Shown one piece after another: positions 1 to 7,794 of a DNA stretch of 46,079 bases. The notes below the pieces were generated by a model, which saw nothing but the letters and a program-made list of their open reading frames with translations, had not been told where the DNA came from and searched no databases. Source of the DNA: Prosthecobacter debontii (GTDB lineage: Bacteria > Verrucomicrobiota > Verrucomicrobiia > Verrucomicrobiales > Verrucomicrobiaceae). Position numbers and translations under genes: made by a program. Within the stretch, counting starts at the first letter, position 1. Every line of letters starts with the position of its first letter. Location: contig CAMAQH010000031.1 in assembly GCA_945860295.1 (NCBI GenBank), positions 1 through 46,079 of the forward strand. Reading direction: 5' to 3'.

Positions 1-24
1 CGCCATCCTGACTGAACTTACGTT

Positions 25-1359
25 ATGAAAACGGCATGGCTCATTTTAATGGTGTGTGTCTCTGTGCTCCGCGCTGACGAGTTGCGATTGCACTTCAAGC
101 CGGACGACCACGCCCTCGGCGATGTGCATCCCTTCTTCCACGAAGGCGAGTGCTTCCTCTATTACCTCAAGCCCGGCAAGTTCGACGCCCTTCTCTTGCG
201 TTCCCGCGACAGCCTGAATTGGACATCGCAGACACTCAAGCATGCACCAGTCACGCCAGAAGACTGGATGACGCCTTACTTTGTGCTTGGCGTGTTTCGC
301 GATGAGCCCGCAGGCCTCTTTCGCAGCTTCCATGGCCATGCAAAAGGCCGCATGGCTAGCCAGACGAGCACCGACCTCATCCACTGGGAATGCGCCGCAA
401 AGGAGTTTCATGTGCCCGCGGAGGACTACTACGAGCGCCGCCGTGATCCCTTCGTGTTCTGGATTTCAGAGGAGAAATGCTACGGCTGCGTGATGACGAC
501 CTGGATCAAAGGTCGTGCGAAATCCAGCGGCGGCGGCATCAGCCTCGCGACATCGCCGGACCTCAAAAGGTGGACCGATCATGGCATCGTTCTTGATCTG
601 GTGGATCAGGACGAGCCTGAGTGCCCGCAGATGTTTCAAATCGGCACGCGCTGGTATTTACTCACCAGCATCTACCATCACAAATCCGTCGGCGGTCCGG
701 TTTACTACACTGCCAGCCGACCTGAGGGCCCGTGGAGTATCGGTGGAAAACTCGATGGCAAAGATCTCTGCGCCGCTCAAGTCTCTCGTGACGGAAGCGG
801 ACGCTTCATGCTCTACGGCTGGATTCCGCTCACTCCTTCGACCGCAGAGAAGCAGCACTGGGGCGGCCATCTCGCCCTCGCCCGTGAAATTTACGCGCTG
901 CCTGATGGATCACTCGCCACGCGGCTGGCACCTGAGATTGCGAAGACGATCGACAAGCTCGTCTGGATGCCTGCCAGTGTCGCTGCCAAGGTGCCTTTGA
1001 AAAGCAGTCAGAGGTTTGGCGCGCGGTGCAAACTCTCGTGCCCTCCAGGCGGCCAAGGCGGTTTTGAGCTTTGTTTCCCTCCCTTGGGGAAGGTGGTCTA
1101 TTCTACCAACCACCTTTGCATTCAGGATGCCAGTGGCGTGAGCTGGAGCGAGTCAGAACTTGTCCCGCCACCAGCAGGCTCTTGGGATTTTAGCGTGCTG
1201 ATCGAGGATGATCGTGTGGAGGTCTTCGCTGCGGGTCGCCATTCACTGTGCGCCAGGCTTCCCGCTGCAAAAGCGCCCCCACATGTCTCATTCCATGCCA
1301 AGGGCGACCTATTCGAGGTTACGGATTTTCAGTTCAGTCTTCTTCAAAGTTCACCATGA
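25..1359 (+). CDS. Secreted GH32-like glycoside hydrolase
   Basis: Probably a periplasmic or secreted beta-fructosidase-like glycosidase of clan GH-J. Residues 1-17 form a short Sec signal peptide. The body has the GH32 order of motifs: an Asp in LGDVHPFF (D33) at the nucleophile position, an RDP triad at 140-142, and an EC pair (E199, C200) at the acid/base position. The C-terminal part, with a LIEDDRVEVF stretch, resembles the GH32 beta-sandwich. The motifs are more divergent than in classical invertases, so the substrate cannot be named. Its stop overlaps the start of the next gene by ATGA, so the two are probably co-translated. The 24 bases upstream are too short to show a promoter. GH43/GH62-like enzymes are the main alternative. 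Confidence 0.72.
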   Translation: MKTAWLILMVCVSVLRADELRLHFKPDDHALGDVHPFFHEGECFLYYLKPGKFDALLLRSRDSLNWTSQTLKHAPVTPEDWMTPYFVLGVFRDEPAGLFRSFHGHAKGRMASQTSTDLIHWECAAKEFHVPAEDYYERRRDPFVFWISEEKCYGCVMTTWIKGRAKSSGGGISLATSPDLKRWTDHGIVLDLVDQDEPECPQMFQIGTRWYLLTSIYHHKSVGGPVYYTASRPEGPWSIGGKLDGKDLCAAQVSRDGSGRFMLYGWIPLTPSTAEKQHWGGHLALAREIYALPDGSLATRLAPEIAKTIDKLVWMPASVAAKVPLKSSQRFGARCKLSCPPGGQGGFELCFPPLGKVVYSTNHLCIQDASGVSWSESELVPPPAGSWDFSVLIEDDRVEVFAAGRHSLCARLPAAKAPPHVSFHAKGDLFEVTDFQFSLLQSSP

Positions 1360-2093
1360 ATGCTTACACACCGCAACTCCTTACCGATTACGAGCACGAC
1401 GGCGTCGTGCTTGTCCCTCACTTCCTCAGCGCTGATGAAGTCGCCGCCGTGCGCGCCGAACTGGAGCGCTACATTCGCGATGATCTCGCCGCGCAGCCTA
1501 ACGATGCCCGCACGTTCGAGAAGGATGAGACGACCGTGCGCAATCTTTGGCGCTTGGAGAAATACAACAGCTTCTTCCGCGATCTTGGCGAGCGCGCCGA
1601 TATCATTGCCTTCATTGCGCCATTCGTGCATGGCGCGCCATTGCTTGTAGGCGTCGAGACCTTCAACAAAACCGCCCGCATCGGCTCTGGCGTGCCTTAC
1701 CATCAAGACAATGCCTACTTCTGCCAGACACCGCCGGACATGCTCACGGTGTGGATCGCGATTGATGCTGTGACCGAGGCAAACGGCCCCGTGTTCTTCG
1801 TCAAAGGCTCCCACAAAGACGGGATGCAACCCACCAAACCCAGCGGCGTGCGTGGCAACAGCATCGGTATGGCCGAGCCGTCCAGCGTGCCGCTCAGTAC
1901 ACAATTCTGCGGCCTTCTCGCCCCCGGCGATGCCACGATTCATCAGTGCGAGACGATCCATCACTCCGCGCCGAACACGACGGACTTCTCCCGCCTCGGC
2001 CTGCTGCTCGTCTATCGTGGCAGCCACACGCAGACTGATCCGAAACTCAAAGAAGCCTACGCCGTCGCCGTTAATGCCACACCACCCGCATGA
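1356..2093 (+). CDS. Phytanoyl-CoA dioxygenase (PhyH) family protein
   Basis: A 245-residue Fe(II)/2-oxoglutarate-dependent oxygenase-like protein. I chose the ATG at 1356 because it overlaps the upstream stop as ATGA and gives the usual PhyH N-terminus; an upstream extension would only run inside the glycosidase gene. The iron-binding HxD is seen in PYHQDNAYF (H116, D118). The distal His lies in IHHSAPN (about 202-203), followed by an Arg (about 213) suited to bind 2-oxoglutarate. The protein has no signal peptide and is cytoplasmic. Family members hydroxylate diverse small molecules, and no substrate can be deduced. Translational coupling suggests it acts with the glycosidase, which is an inference. 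Confidence 0.85.
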   Translation: MNAYTPQLLTDYEHDGVVLVPHFLSADEVAAVRAELERYIRDDLAAQPNDARTFEKDETTVRNLWRLEKYNSFFRDLGERADIIAFIAPFVHGAPLLVGVETFNKTARIGSGVPYHQDNAYFCQTPPDMLTVWIAIDAVTEANGPVFFVKGSHKDGMQPTKPSGVRGNSIGMAEPSSVPLSTQFCGLLAPGDATIHQCETIHHSAPNTTDFSRLGLLLVYRGSHTQTDPKLKEAYAVAVNATPPA

Positions 2094-2161
2094 AACACCA
2101 GCGCGTTCCCTTTGACGAAGTTCACCACTTCACCGGCATGCTCGTTGCGTATGGATCGTGA
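2090..2161 (+). other. Tiny coupled open frame and unannotated gap (2094-2268)
   Basis: An ATG at 2090 overlaps the PhyH stop as ATGA and opens a 23-codon frame ending at 2161. It resembles no family I know and may be the stub of a lost third operon gene. The rest of the gap to 2268 holds no other convincing gene, hairpin or repeat. Coding status is very uncertain. Confidence 0.15.
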
Positions 2162-2268
2162 GCGCATCCGCGGCCCTATCCATCCTATGGAATGAAATCT
2201 GCCTCACGTGACATCCATTCCGCAAAGATGTGCCCGCTCAGTGATCTGTATCTGACCGAGAAGTCGAG

Positions 2269-3003
2269 CTACGAGCACAGCGGAAACACCTTCACCTGAA
2301 CGCCGGGCGAACCAATGATGTGATCTGGGGGCCGTGTCGGCACGGGGTAATTGTTGAGACGAAAGAGATCAGCGTCCCAGGCTTCAAGCGCCACTTCAGC
2401 CAGCGGATACGGCTCGTGATGTACACGCCCTGAGCGCAGCCCGCTTGAGGTGTTCGCAAAGAGCAGGTAGCGTTCGGCGAGGAAGAACTCCAGCGTGCCG
2501 GGTGCGGCTAGATGGGTCGTGGTCTTGAGCCGATACTTGAACTCCGAGACATGTGCCTGACCTCGACGCTGTGAGCGGTAGTGAATCAGGCCGTCTGCCC
2601 TGCGTGTGGCAGTCATCGCGGCCTTTTGATAGGGCAGATGAAACAGCGTGCGTGCGGTCCAGACTGCTAGAGATTGATTGCAGTCGAGCGAGTCAAACCA
2701 CACACCAGGACGGCCCGCATCATCGTGGACATAAGTGCGCAGATTCATTTCCAGGAAGTCGCTGAGGCCCGGCACGGTGGGGCAGAAACGCGGGCGGATG
2801 CCGCGCATGAAAAACGGCACGATGGCGATCCAAGCCTGCCCATCAAATGTGTCCACATGCAGCCCTGCTGGCAGTCTTTTTTGAATCTGCGCTGGGTCAT
2901 AGGCCCAGTGCAGAAACAGCAGATCGTCCCAGCGCTGATGCATGATTACGGGCTGCATCGGTGAGTGGCGCAAAGCGAGGCGTTGTTGAAGCGTGGCTGG
3001 CAT
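2269..3003 (-). CDS. DUF2071 (YqjF-like) protein
   Basis: A cytoplasmic protein of about 244 residues from the DUF2071/YqjF family, whose biochemical role is not established. Typical features are an N-terminal stretch around RWDDLLFLHWAYDP, then PAGLHVDTFDGQAWIAIVPF, FLEMNLRTYV and a C-terminal AERYLLFA segment. I chose the ATG at 3003, which matches the family start; a longer frame to 3051 adds 16 unlike residues. It converges with the PhyH gene and is not in an operon with it. The family is common as single genes in soil and freshwater bacteria. Confidence 0.8.
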   Translation of the reverse strand: MPATLQQRLALRHSPMQPVIMHQRWDDLLFLHWAYDPAQIQKRLPAGLHVDTFDGQAWIAIVPFFMRGIRPRFCPTVPGLSDFLEMNLRTYVHDDAGRPGVWFDSLDCNQSLAVWTARTLFHLPYQKAAMTATRRADGLIHYRSQRRGQAHVSEFKYRLKTTTHLAAPGTLEFFLAERYLLFANTSSGLRSGRVHHEPYPLAEVALEAWDADLFRLNNYPVPTRPPDHIIGSPGVQVKVFPLCS

Positions 3004-3071
3004 TTTTCTCACTTCTACGTCCAGAAAAGTTAGACAGCGTAAAAGATTCACAGAAACGCATTTGCGAAAAT

Positions 3072-3257
3072 AACAATGGCACGCTGCTGTCCTGGGGTGA
3101 TGTCTTTTCTGGCTCTCTCGGCTATGGCTCGCTGGACAACCGAGCTCTGCTAGGGCTGGTGAGTCAGACCGGTGTGCGGGCTGGGAAGCGTGTGGTGTCC
3201 ATCGGTGCGACCAGTCATCATACGGTGGTCCTGTGCTCAGACGGAACTCAAAGTTTT
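3072..3257 (+). pseudogene. Orphan RCC1-repeat fragment
   Basis: About 60 codons read as one RCC1-type propeller repeat: NNGTLLSWGD, then SGSLGYGSLDN, AGKRVVSIGA and HTVVLCSDGT. In the long surface proteins where this repeat occurs, the same phrases recur many times. Here there is only one unit, with no start codon of its own, no signal peptide and no second repeat. The similarity stops where the stop codon of the opposing cytochrome/WD40 gene lies (3248). I read it as debris of a deleted surface-protein gene. Confidence 0.65.
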
Positions 3258-4561
3258 AGCTCACCACTGGTCTTTCCTGTAGCTCCATCCCAGACATAGA
3301 CTTTGCCATCAAAGGCTCCGGCGAAGACGGTTTTGGAATCGCTGGTGATCACGACACTTGTGGGTGTTTCGGGGATACTGGTGAGCTTGCGCGTTTTGGC
3401 TGCCTCACTGCGCTCACCGCCGGTGTGGCGGACGAAATCGGTGTAGAGACTGCCGCCGCCTTTTTCGGTGAGCGCTACCAGCGTCTTGCCATCAGGCGAC
3501 CAAGTGAGGGTGGAGCAGGGAGTCTTTTTGTCGCCGAGTGTGGCTTCCTGCTCGCCGCTGAGAGTGTTCCAGAGTTTCACTTCACGGTCCGCGCCAGCGG
3601 TGGCGATCTGCGTGGCGTCTTTGTTGAAGGCAACCGAGAGCACGTGGTTCGTGTGGCCTTCGTAGGTGGAGACGAGCTTGTTGTTAGCGCTGTCCCAGAG
3701 CTTGGCGAGTTTGTCCGCACTGCCACTGAGCAGGCGGTCGCCTTTGGGGGATAGCCTCAAGGCAAGCACGTTGTCTTCATGGGCCTTCCAGGTGGCGAGC
3801 AGCTTGCCCGTATTGAGATCAAACTTGCGAATGAAGCCCGCGCCGCCCGTCTCGCCATCAGCAGCAAAGATGGCGGCGCTTGATGCATCAACGACGACGG
3901 CGGTGATGCAGCCGAGCAGGCCACCCTCTAGCACTCGCGCTTGTTTGAGTGTCGTTATATCCCAGATGAACAAGCGCTGAAAGCCGCCGGACACGAGCCA
4001 CTTGCCATCGCGACTCCAGGCTACGGATGACACGAGTTCTGTGTGACCTTCGAGCTTGCCGAGCACAGGCCGCTCAGGCTTGGTCAGATCGACGATGATG
4101 ACCGCATTTGCCCGCGCGATGGCCAGGCGCTTTTCATCTGGCGACAATGCTAGCACGAGCACTGGCTGATAACTCGCTGGCATGGCACTGAGCTTCACCG
4201 GCTTCGGCGTAGGAGCTTCATCAAAGACGGTTGCATCCCAGACTGCGCCGCTGTCGATCCATGTTTTCAAAGCCGTGATCTCAAGCGCCGAGAGATTTTT
4301 CTTTGGCGGCATGTGCGACTCAGCATCGGCGAGAACGGACTGATAGAGCAAGCTGTCTGCTGCTTTACCCGGCTTTACTGGCACCTCGGTATCGCCGCCC
4401 TTCATCATCTTCTCACGAGTGGTCAGCAGCAGCCCGCCCTTTGCTTTGCCAGGCTTATGACAGCCCAGGCATTGATCCCGCAGCACACGCATGGCTGGTT
4501 TCGGATCGGCGGACAGAACGGCCGGGAGAATGAAGCAGGCGAAAAGGAGACGAGGTAGCAT
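3248..4561 (-). CDS. Secreted cytochrome c domain fused to WD40 propeller
   Basis: Residues 1-17 are a signal peptide. Residues 25-100 are a planctomycete-type cytochrome c domain (PSCyt1-like) with the heme site CLGCH at 31-35 and a likely distal Met in HMPPKK (M84). From about residue 125 to the end run WD40 repeats, for example WSRDGKWLVSGG, LSPKGDRLLSGSADK and FNKDATQIATAGADREVKLW. It is probably a periplasmic redox protein, but partner and substrate are unknown. In related genomes such genes often sit beside DUF1549/DUF1501 genes; here the neighbours are relics. An inverted repeat lies just upstream at 4576-4597. The C-terminus may be slightly clipped, because an alien RCC1 fragment abuts it. 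Confidence 0.88.
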   Translation of the reverse strand: MLPRLLFACFILPAVLSADPKPAMRVLRDQCLGCHKPGKAKGGLLLTTREKMMKGGDTEVPVKPGKAADSLLYQSVLADAESHMPPKKNLSALEITALKTWIDSGAVWDATVFDEAPTPKPVKLSAMPASYQPVLVLALSPDEKRLAIARANAVIIVDLTKPERPVLGKLEGHTELVSSVAWSRDGKWLVSGGFQRLFIWDITTLKQARVLEGGLLGCITAVVVDASSAAIFAADGETGGAGFIRKFDLNTGKLLATWKAHEDNVLALRLSPKGDRLLSGSADKLAKLWDSANNKLVSTYEGHTNHVLSVAFNKDATQIATAGADREVKLWNTLSGEQEATLGDKKTPCSTLTWSPDGKTLVALTEKGGGSLYTDFVRHTGGERSEAAKTRKLTSIPETPTSVVITSDSKTVFAGAFDGKVYVWDGATGKTSGELKL

Positions 4562-4575
4562 TGGCAGTGCAGATC

Positions 4576-4597
4576 ATACGTCGCCAAGATGACGTAT
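4576..4597. promoter_or_regulatory. Inverted repeat upstream of cytochrome/WD40 gene
   Basis: Perfect 7-base arms ATACGTC and GACGTAT are separated by 8 bases. The element lies 14 bases upstream of the start codon at 4561 on the minus strand, where it could be an operator or a 5' leader hairpin. No second copy was seen in the window. Confidence 0.35.
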
Positions 4598-4616
4598 CCT
4601 TGCGCTGTCGTAGATC

Positions 4617-4657
4617 GGGTTTTCCAACCCAATGCGGCTGGCTGCGGACAGCCCGCC
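4617..4657. repeat. Intergenic hairpins between minus-strand genes
   Basis: Two stem-loops lie back to back: GGGTT-TTCC-AACCC at 4617-4630, then an imperfect GC-rich stem formed by CGGCTG and CAGCCCG. They sit just downstream of the stop of the Ig-like gene and upstream of the cytochrome gene, so they may terminate or attenuate minus-strand transcription. The style resembles the hairpin at 18809-18829. Confidence 0.35.
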
Positions 4658-4664
4658 GTACCTG

Positions 4665-6479
4665 CTACTTCGCCAGCACCTGCACCTTGCCGCTTTCGCC
4701 GAGACCGTTCACGGGTGTGGCGCGGGACATGAAGTAGCCCCAGATGCCTTTCCTCGTGCCCTTCTGAATGATCACGCCTTTATACGCTGGCTTCGTAAGG
4801 TCGCTGTGGGTGAATGTGCCAGTGAGCTTGCCGGTTGCTTTGTCGATAAGCATCGTGGGGCTTGCTACGACCGGGGCGTTGGTCACGAGGTTCGCGGTGG
4901 AGATGTTGATGTTGTAGGGCAACGGCAACGGATTGAGCAGGCCGCCGGTAAAGGTGAGCGTGGCGTTGCCCGTCGTGGCATTCACGGCAAGGAGTCCGGG
5001 GAAGACGCTCGTCGCTGGTGTGGCAGGCGGCACGACATAGCGCGCGCCGTTCACATCGATGCTGATGCCCGCAGGCCAACCATTCGGATACCATTGCGCG
5101 GTCTTAATCGGGCGGAACCACTGCAAGTTCGTGCCGATCACGTCCTCGGTGGTACCAACAGCATCGCTCAGCGCTGCCATGCCAGCGATGCTGCCTTTCA
5201 GCGTGTAGAGCTGGGCAAAGATGGGCCAGAGGTTGAGCTTCGAGAGCGGTGCGCTGGCGGTGATGGGTGCAGTACCATCGGCCAGACTGATGGTGAGGGA
5301 AACGGTGCCATTCACATTGACGGACATGGTCGCGTAGCCATCGCCCTGCGGGAAAAGATTCAGGGCTTTCGCCGGGCTTTGTGTCTTGCTGGGGAAGACG
5401 AGCGTGTAGGGCTTCGTCGCGGTGCCAGCGAGATTGGCGGACACTTTGTTCGCGGTGCTGTAATGAGCGCGATCAGCGTCGATATCCGATACGGCTTGGA
5501 CCACGCTAAGCAACTTCTGCGTGACGGTGCCGCTGAGCTTGCCGCTGCCGGGTGTCATGTTTAGGAACAGCGCGAGTTCGATGTCAGGCTTACCGGTGCG
5601 TTTGAGGAGCAGCGTCGTGGCGCGCGTGGTCACGCTGAAGCGGGCTACGCCTGCGTTATCAAAGAAGCCCGGCGTGCTCAGGCTCACGCCATCGATCTTC
5701 AGACTGCCGGTGAAGCTGCCTTTGGTGTCGAGCACGAGATTGAGCAGACCGACATTCGCCACGCCGGGCGTGGTGCCACTCGGTGCGGGAAGTGTGGTGG
5801 AAGGCAGGGCGAGACTGTTGAAGGTGCCGACCAGTGCAAGAGTGAATGGATTGGGGATGAACTTGGCGGTGAGCTCCAGCCCTTCCGTGAAGGTGAAGGT
5901 CAGCTTGGGCAGTTCCAGCATCAGCGGCGTGATGGCAGTGCCTGCGGTGTTGTTGACTGTCCAGCCGTCGAAGACTTGGTCCTTGCCTGGAGTCGCCGCG
6001 ATGGTGAGTGGCTTGCCCACTTCACGGAAGGTCGTGCCAGCAAAACCTGTGCTGACCGTGCCGGTTCCAGCGAGGATGACGTGCAGGGGCCGCGTAACTT
6101 TGAAGACGCGGGTCAGCGACTTGGTGTTGCCTTTGTAGTCCGTGACTTTCACTTCCACGGTATTGAGACCCGTCACTGGCGTGATCGGTGCGGTGAACGT
6201 GGTGCTGGTGCCACCGGGCGTGCCGAGCGTGGCTAAAGCAAACGCAGTGGGCGTGCCGCCAGCGGTGAGCACTTTGAACTCCACTTTCTCCACGCCTTTG
6301 GCATCGGTGGCGGTGCCGATGAGGTTCGTGCTGCCGCCGATGTTCACGCCGACGTGCGCATTCAGGGCTGGCGTGGTGAGGGTGAGCGCTGGAGCGGTGA
6401 CATTCGTCGGCAGTGTGGCCGAGGGATCAATGATCGTGACGTGAGCAACAGATGGGGCACAGTATTCCCGATCTATCAT
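4665..6479 (-). pseudogene. C-terminal part of a large Ig-like surface protein, 5'-truncated
   Basis: A 604-codon open frame rich in Thr, Gly and Ala. Order: residues 13-20 (AHVTIIDP) look like the last strand of a Calx-beta or Ig-type domain. An Ig-like domain follows at about 28-130 (GSTNLIGTATDAKGVEKVEF), then an InlB-B-like repeat at about 133-208 (GTGTVSTGFAGTTF), then a long beta-rich C-terminal region without a recognised domain. There is no signal peptide. The frame begins in the middle of a domain, 18 bases from a duplicated esterase tail, so its true N-terminus has probably been lost. Whether the remainder is expressed is unknown. It would have been secreted or surface-exposed. Confidence 0.6.
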
Positions 6480-6496
6480 GAGGGAGAAAGAAGTCT

Positions 6497-6626
6497 TTAC
6501 CGTCGCTCTTCAACCACGATCGGTGTGGTCACAATCTCGGTGGCGATGCCGCGCAGATGCAGGTCAAGGAACTGCTTCACGCGGTCGTCGAGGATTGGGC
6601 TTTTGAAGCCGTGGCAGCCGTTAGTC
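6497..6626 (-). pseudogene. Duplicate of the esterase 3' end
   Basis: These 130 bases align without gaps to 7795-7924, the last codons and stop of the EF-hand esterase gene. By eye there are about 13 differences. The copy even preserves the TAA stop and encodes the same tail (GFKSPILDDRVKQF, then EIVTTPIVVEER). It has lost the rest of the gene and is fused to a propeller-repeat fragment at 6627. It is a relic of a local duplication or recombination. Confidence 0.85.
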
Positions 6627-6790
6627 CCGTTCTGAGTCGCGCTGCCGAGGAGTGACCAAGTGCTCCCCGTCGTGCTCCATTTGGCGACGTTGTTGGCGGA
6701 GTTTTTGACTGGGTGCTGCTGCTTACGGTGGTGAAGGAACCGCCGGCAAAGAGTTCGGGGCCACTCACGGCCAGGCGGGCAGCGGAGTGG
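6627..6790 (-). pseudogene. Propeller-repeat fragment with internal frameshift
   Basis: In one minus frame this reads LAVSGPELFAGGSFTTV. After a shift near 6710-6720 it reads NNVAKWSTTGSTWSLLGSA. Together these are one unit of the repeat found in large secreted propeller proteins, where the phrase 'LAVSG..LYAGGSFTTAGG....AKW....WS.LG' recurs. It is a single broken unit with no start codon, joined in frame to the duplicated esterase tail. It probably comes from the same lost surface-protein locus as the neighbouring Ig-like frame. Confidence 0.6.
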
Positions 6791-6840
6791 CTGGATTTAA
6801 AATCCCAAGACACAGCTTTTCAGAGAGGCGGCGGGCGTCT

Positions 6841-6856
6841 ATGATCGGCGGATCAT
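6841..6856. promoter_or_regulatory. Palindrome overlapping the antitoxin start codon
   Basis: ATGATC-GGCG-GATCAT is a perfect inverted repeat whose right arm contains the first bases of the ATG at 6855. Such placement suits an autoregulatory operator of a toxin-antitoxin operon. No protein binding is shown by the sequence itself. Confidence 0.4.
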
Positions 6857-7136
6857 GCCGCCCGCCACTGCCATGCCTGCTGACAATCTCGACTTTGCCT
6901 GGGACCGCCCGGAGAGCGTGGCGAGCCTGCGTGCGAAGCTGGCGGCACCGACCTCGCCCGACTGGCTGCAAACGGCGGCCTGGCTGATGCGTGAGGCGCG
7001 GGTGGAGCAGGTCTGGCAATTCCTGACTCTGCGGCAGATCGCGAGCTTGTTTCCGCAACTCAGCCCAATGCTGGGACGGCGGCGGCCGGTCTGGGACCAC
7101 TTACTGCGCGCCGCTCATGAACTGGGAAGACTCTAA
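6855..7136 (+). CDS. Small protein paired with AbiEii toxin (probable antitoxin)
   Basis: A 93-residue cytoplasmic protein with a helical, Trp- and Arg-rich body: DWLQTAAWLMREARVEQVW, then PMLGRRRPVWDHLL. Similar small proteins precede AbiEii-like nucleotidyltransferase genes in other bacteria, as far as I recall, which suggests an antitoxin or regulator role. It is not a recognisable AbiEi winged-helix protein. It overlaps the next gene by 20 bases, so translation is coupled. A palindrome covers its start codon. Function is inferred from position only. Confidence 0.6.
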   Translation: MPPATAMPADNLDFAWDRPESVASLRAKLAAPTSPDWLQTAAWLMREARVEQVWQFLTLRQIASLFPQLSPMLGRRRPVWDHLLRAAHELGRL

Positions 7137-7779
7137 AGCCTGCACGCCACTGAAGCGTGACTTTCTGCGGGCATGGTTTGCGCAGGAACAGCGCTTTTTC
7201 CTCACCGGTGGCAGCGCGCTGGGCTTGTTTTACCTGGATCACCGGCGCTCCTACGATCTGGATCTGTTCACCAGCGCGGAGGTGGAAGGGAAAGAAGTGC
7301 AGAATCTCGTGCAGCGCATCGCCACCGAGATCGGGGCTGAATGGGCGGCGCTGCGCACGGCACTCGATTTTAACCGCTTCCGACTGACGCGCGGTGAGGA
7401 GCGCGAGATCGTGGATGTGGTGGTGGACCGTGCGCCGCAGCTCGATGTGGAGAAGGTGAGCTTCGATGGCATCCGCGTGGACACGCTACGTGAAATGATC
7501 GCGAACAAGCTGACCACGCTGCTCAGCCGCACGGAACTCAAGGACGTGGTGGACCTCTACTTTCTGGAGCAGGCCGGTCATGATCTGCTGGCCGCGATCC
7601 CCGACGCACAGGCGAAGGACGGCGGCTGGGAGCCTGCCGTGGTCGCAATGCTGCTCGACGGACTGCGCGTGGATGAACTGCCAGTCTGGATGATCCGTGA
7701 GCTGATCCCGACGGACTTGGAAGCCTTCATTAACCGGCTGCGACTAGCGATTGCCGGTCTGGCGCTGCCGAAGGAATGA
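7117..7779 (+). CDS. AbiEii/AbiGii-family nucleotidyltransferase toxin
   Basis: A 220-residue member of the DUF1814/AbiEii nucleotidyltransferase family. Known members act as toxins of type IV toxin-antitoxin pairs, in phage defence or plasmid stability. The hallmark GGSALGLFYLDHRRSYDLDL is visible, with the GGS loop at 31-33 and the metal-binding DxD at D47/D49. A basic and helical part follows (REMIANKLTTLLSRTELKDV), also typical. The start overlaps the upstream small gene by 20 bases. The stop lies 15 bases from the converging esterase stop. Length and motifs suggest an intact gene. Confidence 0.85.
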   Translation: MNWEDSKACTPLKRDFLRAWFAQEQRFFLTGGSALGLFYLDHRRSYDLDLFTSAEVEGKEVQNLVQRIATEIGAEWAALRTALDFNRFRLTRGEEREIVDVVVDRAPQLDVEKVSFDGIRVDTLREMIANKLTTLLSRTELKDVVDLYFLEQAGHDLLAAIPDAQAKDGGWEPAVVAMLLDGLRVDELPVWMIRELIPTDLEAFINRLRLAIAGLALPKE

Positions 7780-7794
7780 AGAAATCTGCATTCA

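Noticed and set aside
1344-2027. 227-codon minus-strand frame opposite the PhyH gene
   Set aside because: Strong PhyH motifs on the other strand explain this stretch; the frame is a shadow.
4632-5564. Long plus-strand open frame opposite the Ig-like gene
   Set aside because: Antisense shadow of a GC-rich gene with no family resemblance and His/Gly/Arg-rich composition typical of out-of-frame translation.
5521-6138. 205-codon plus-strand frame inside the same locus
   Set aside because: Shadow of the Ig-like frame; Pro/Val/Ser-rich with no domain or ribosome site.
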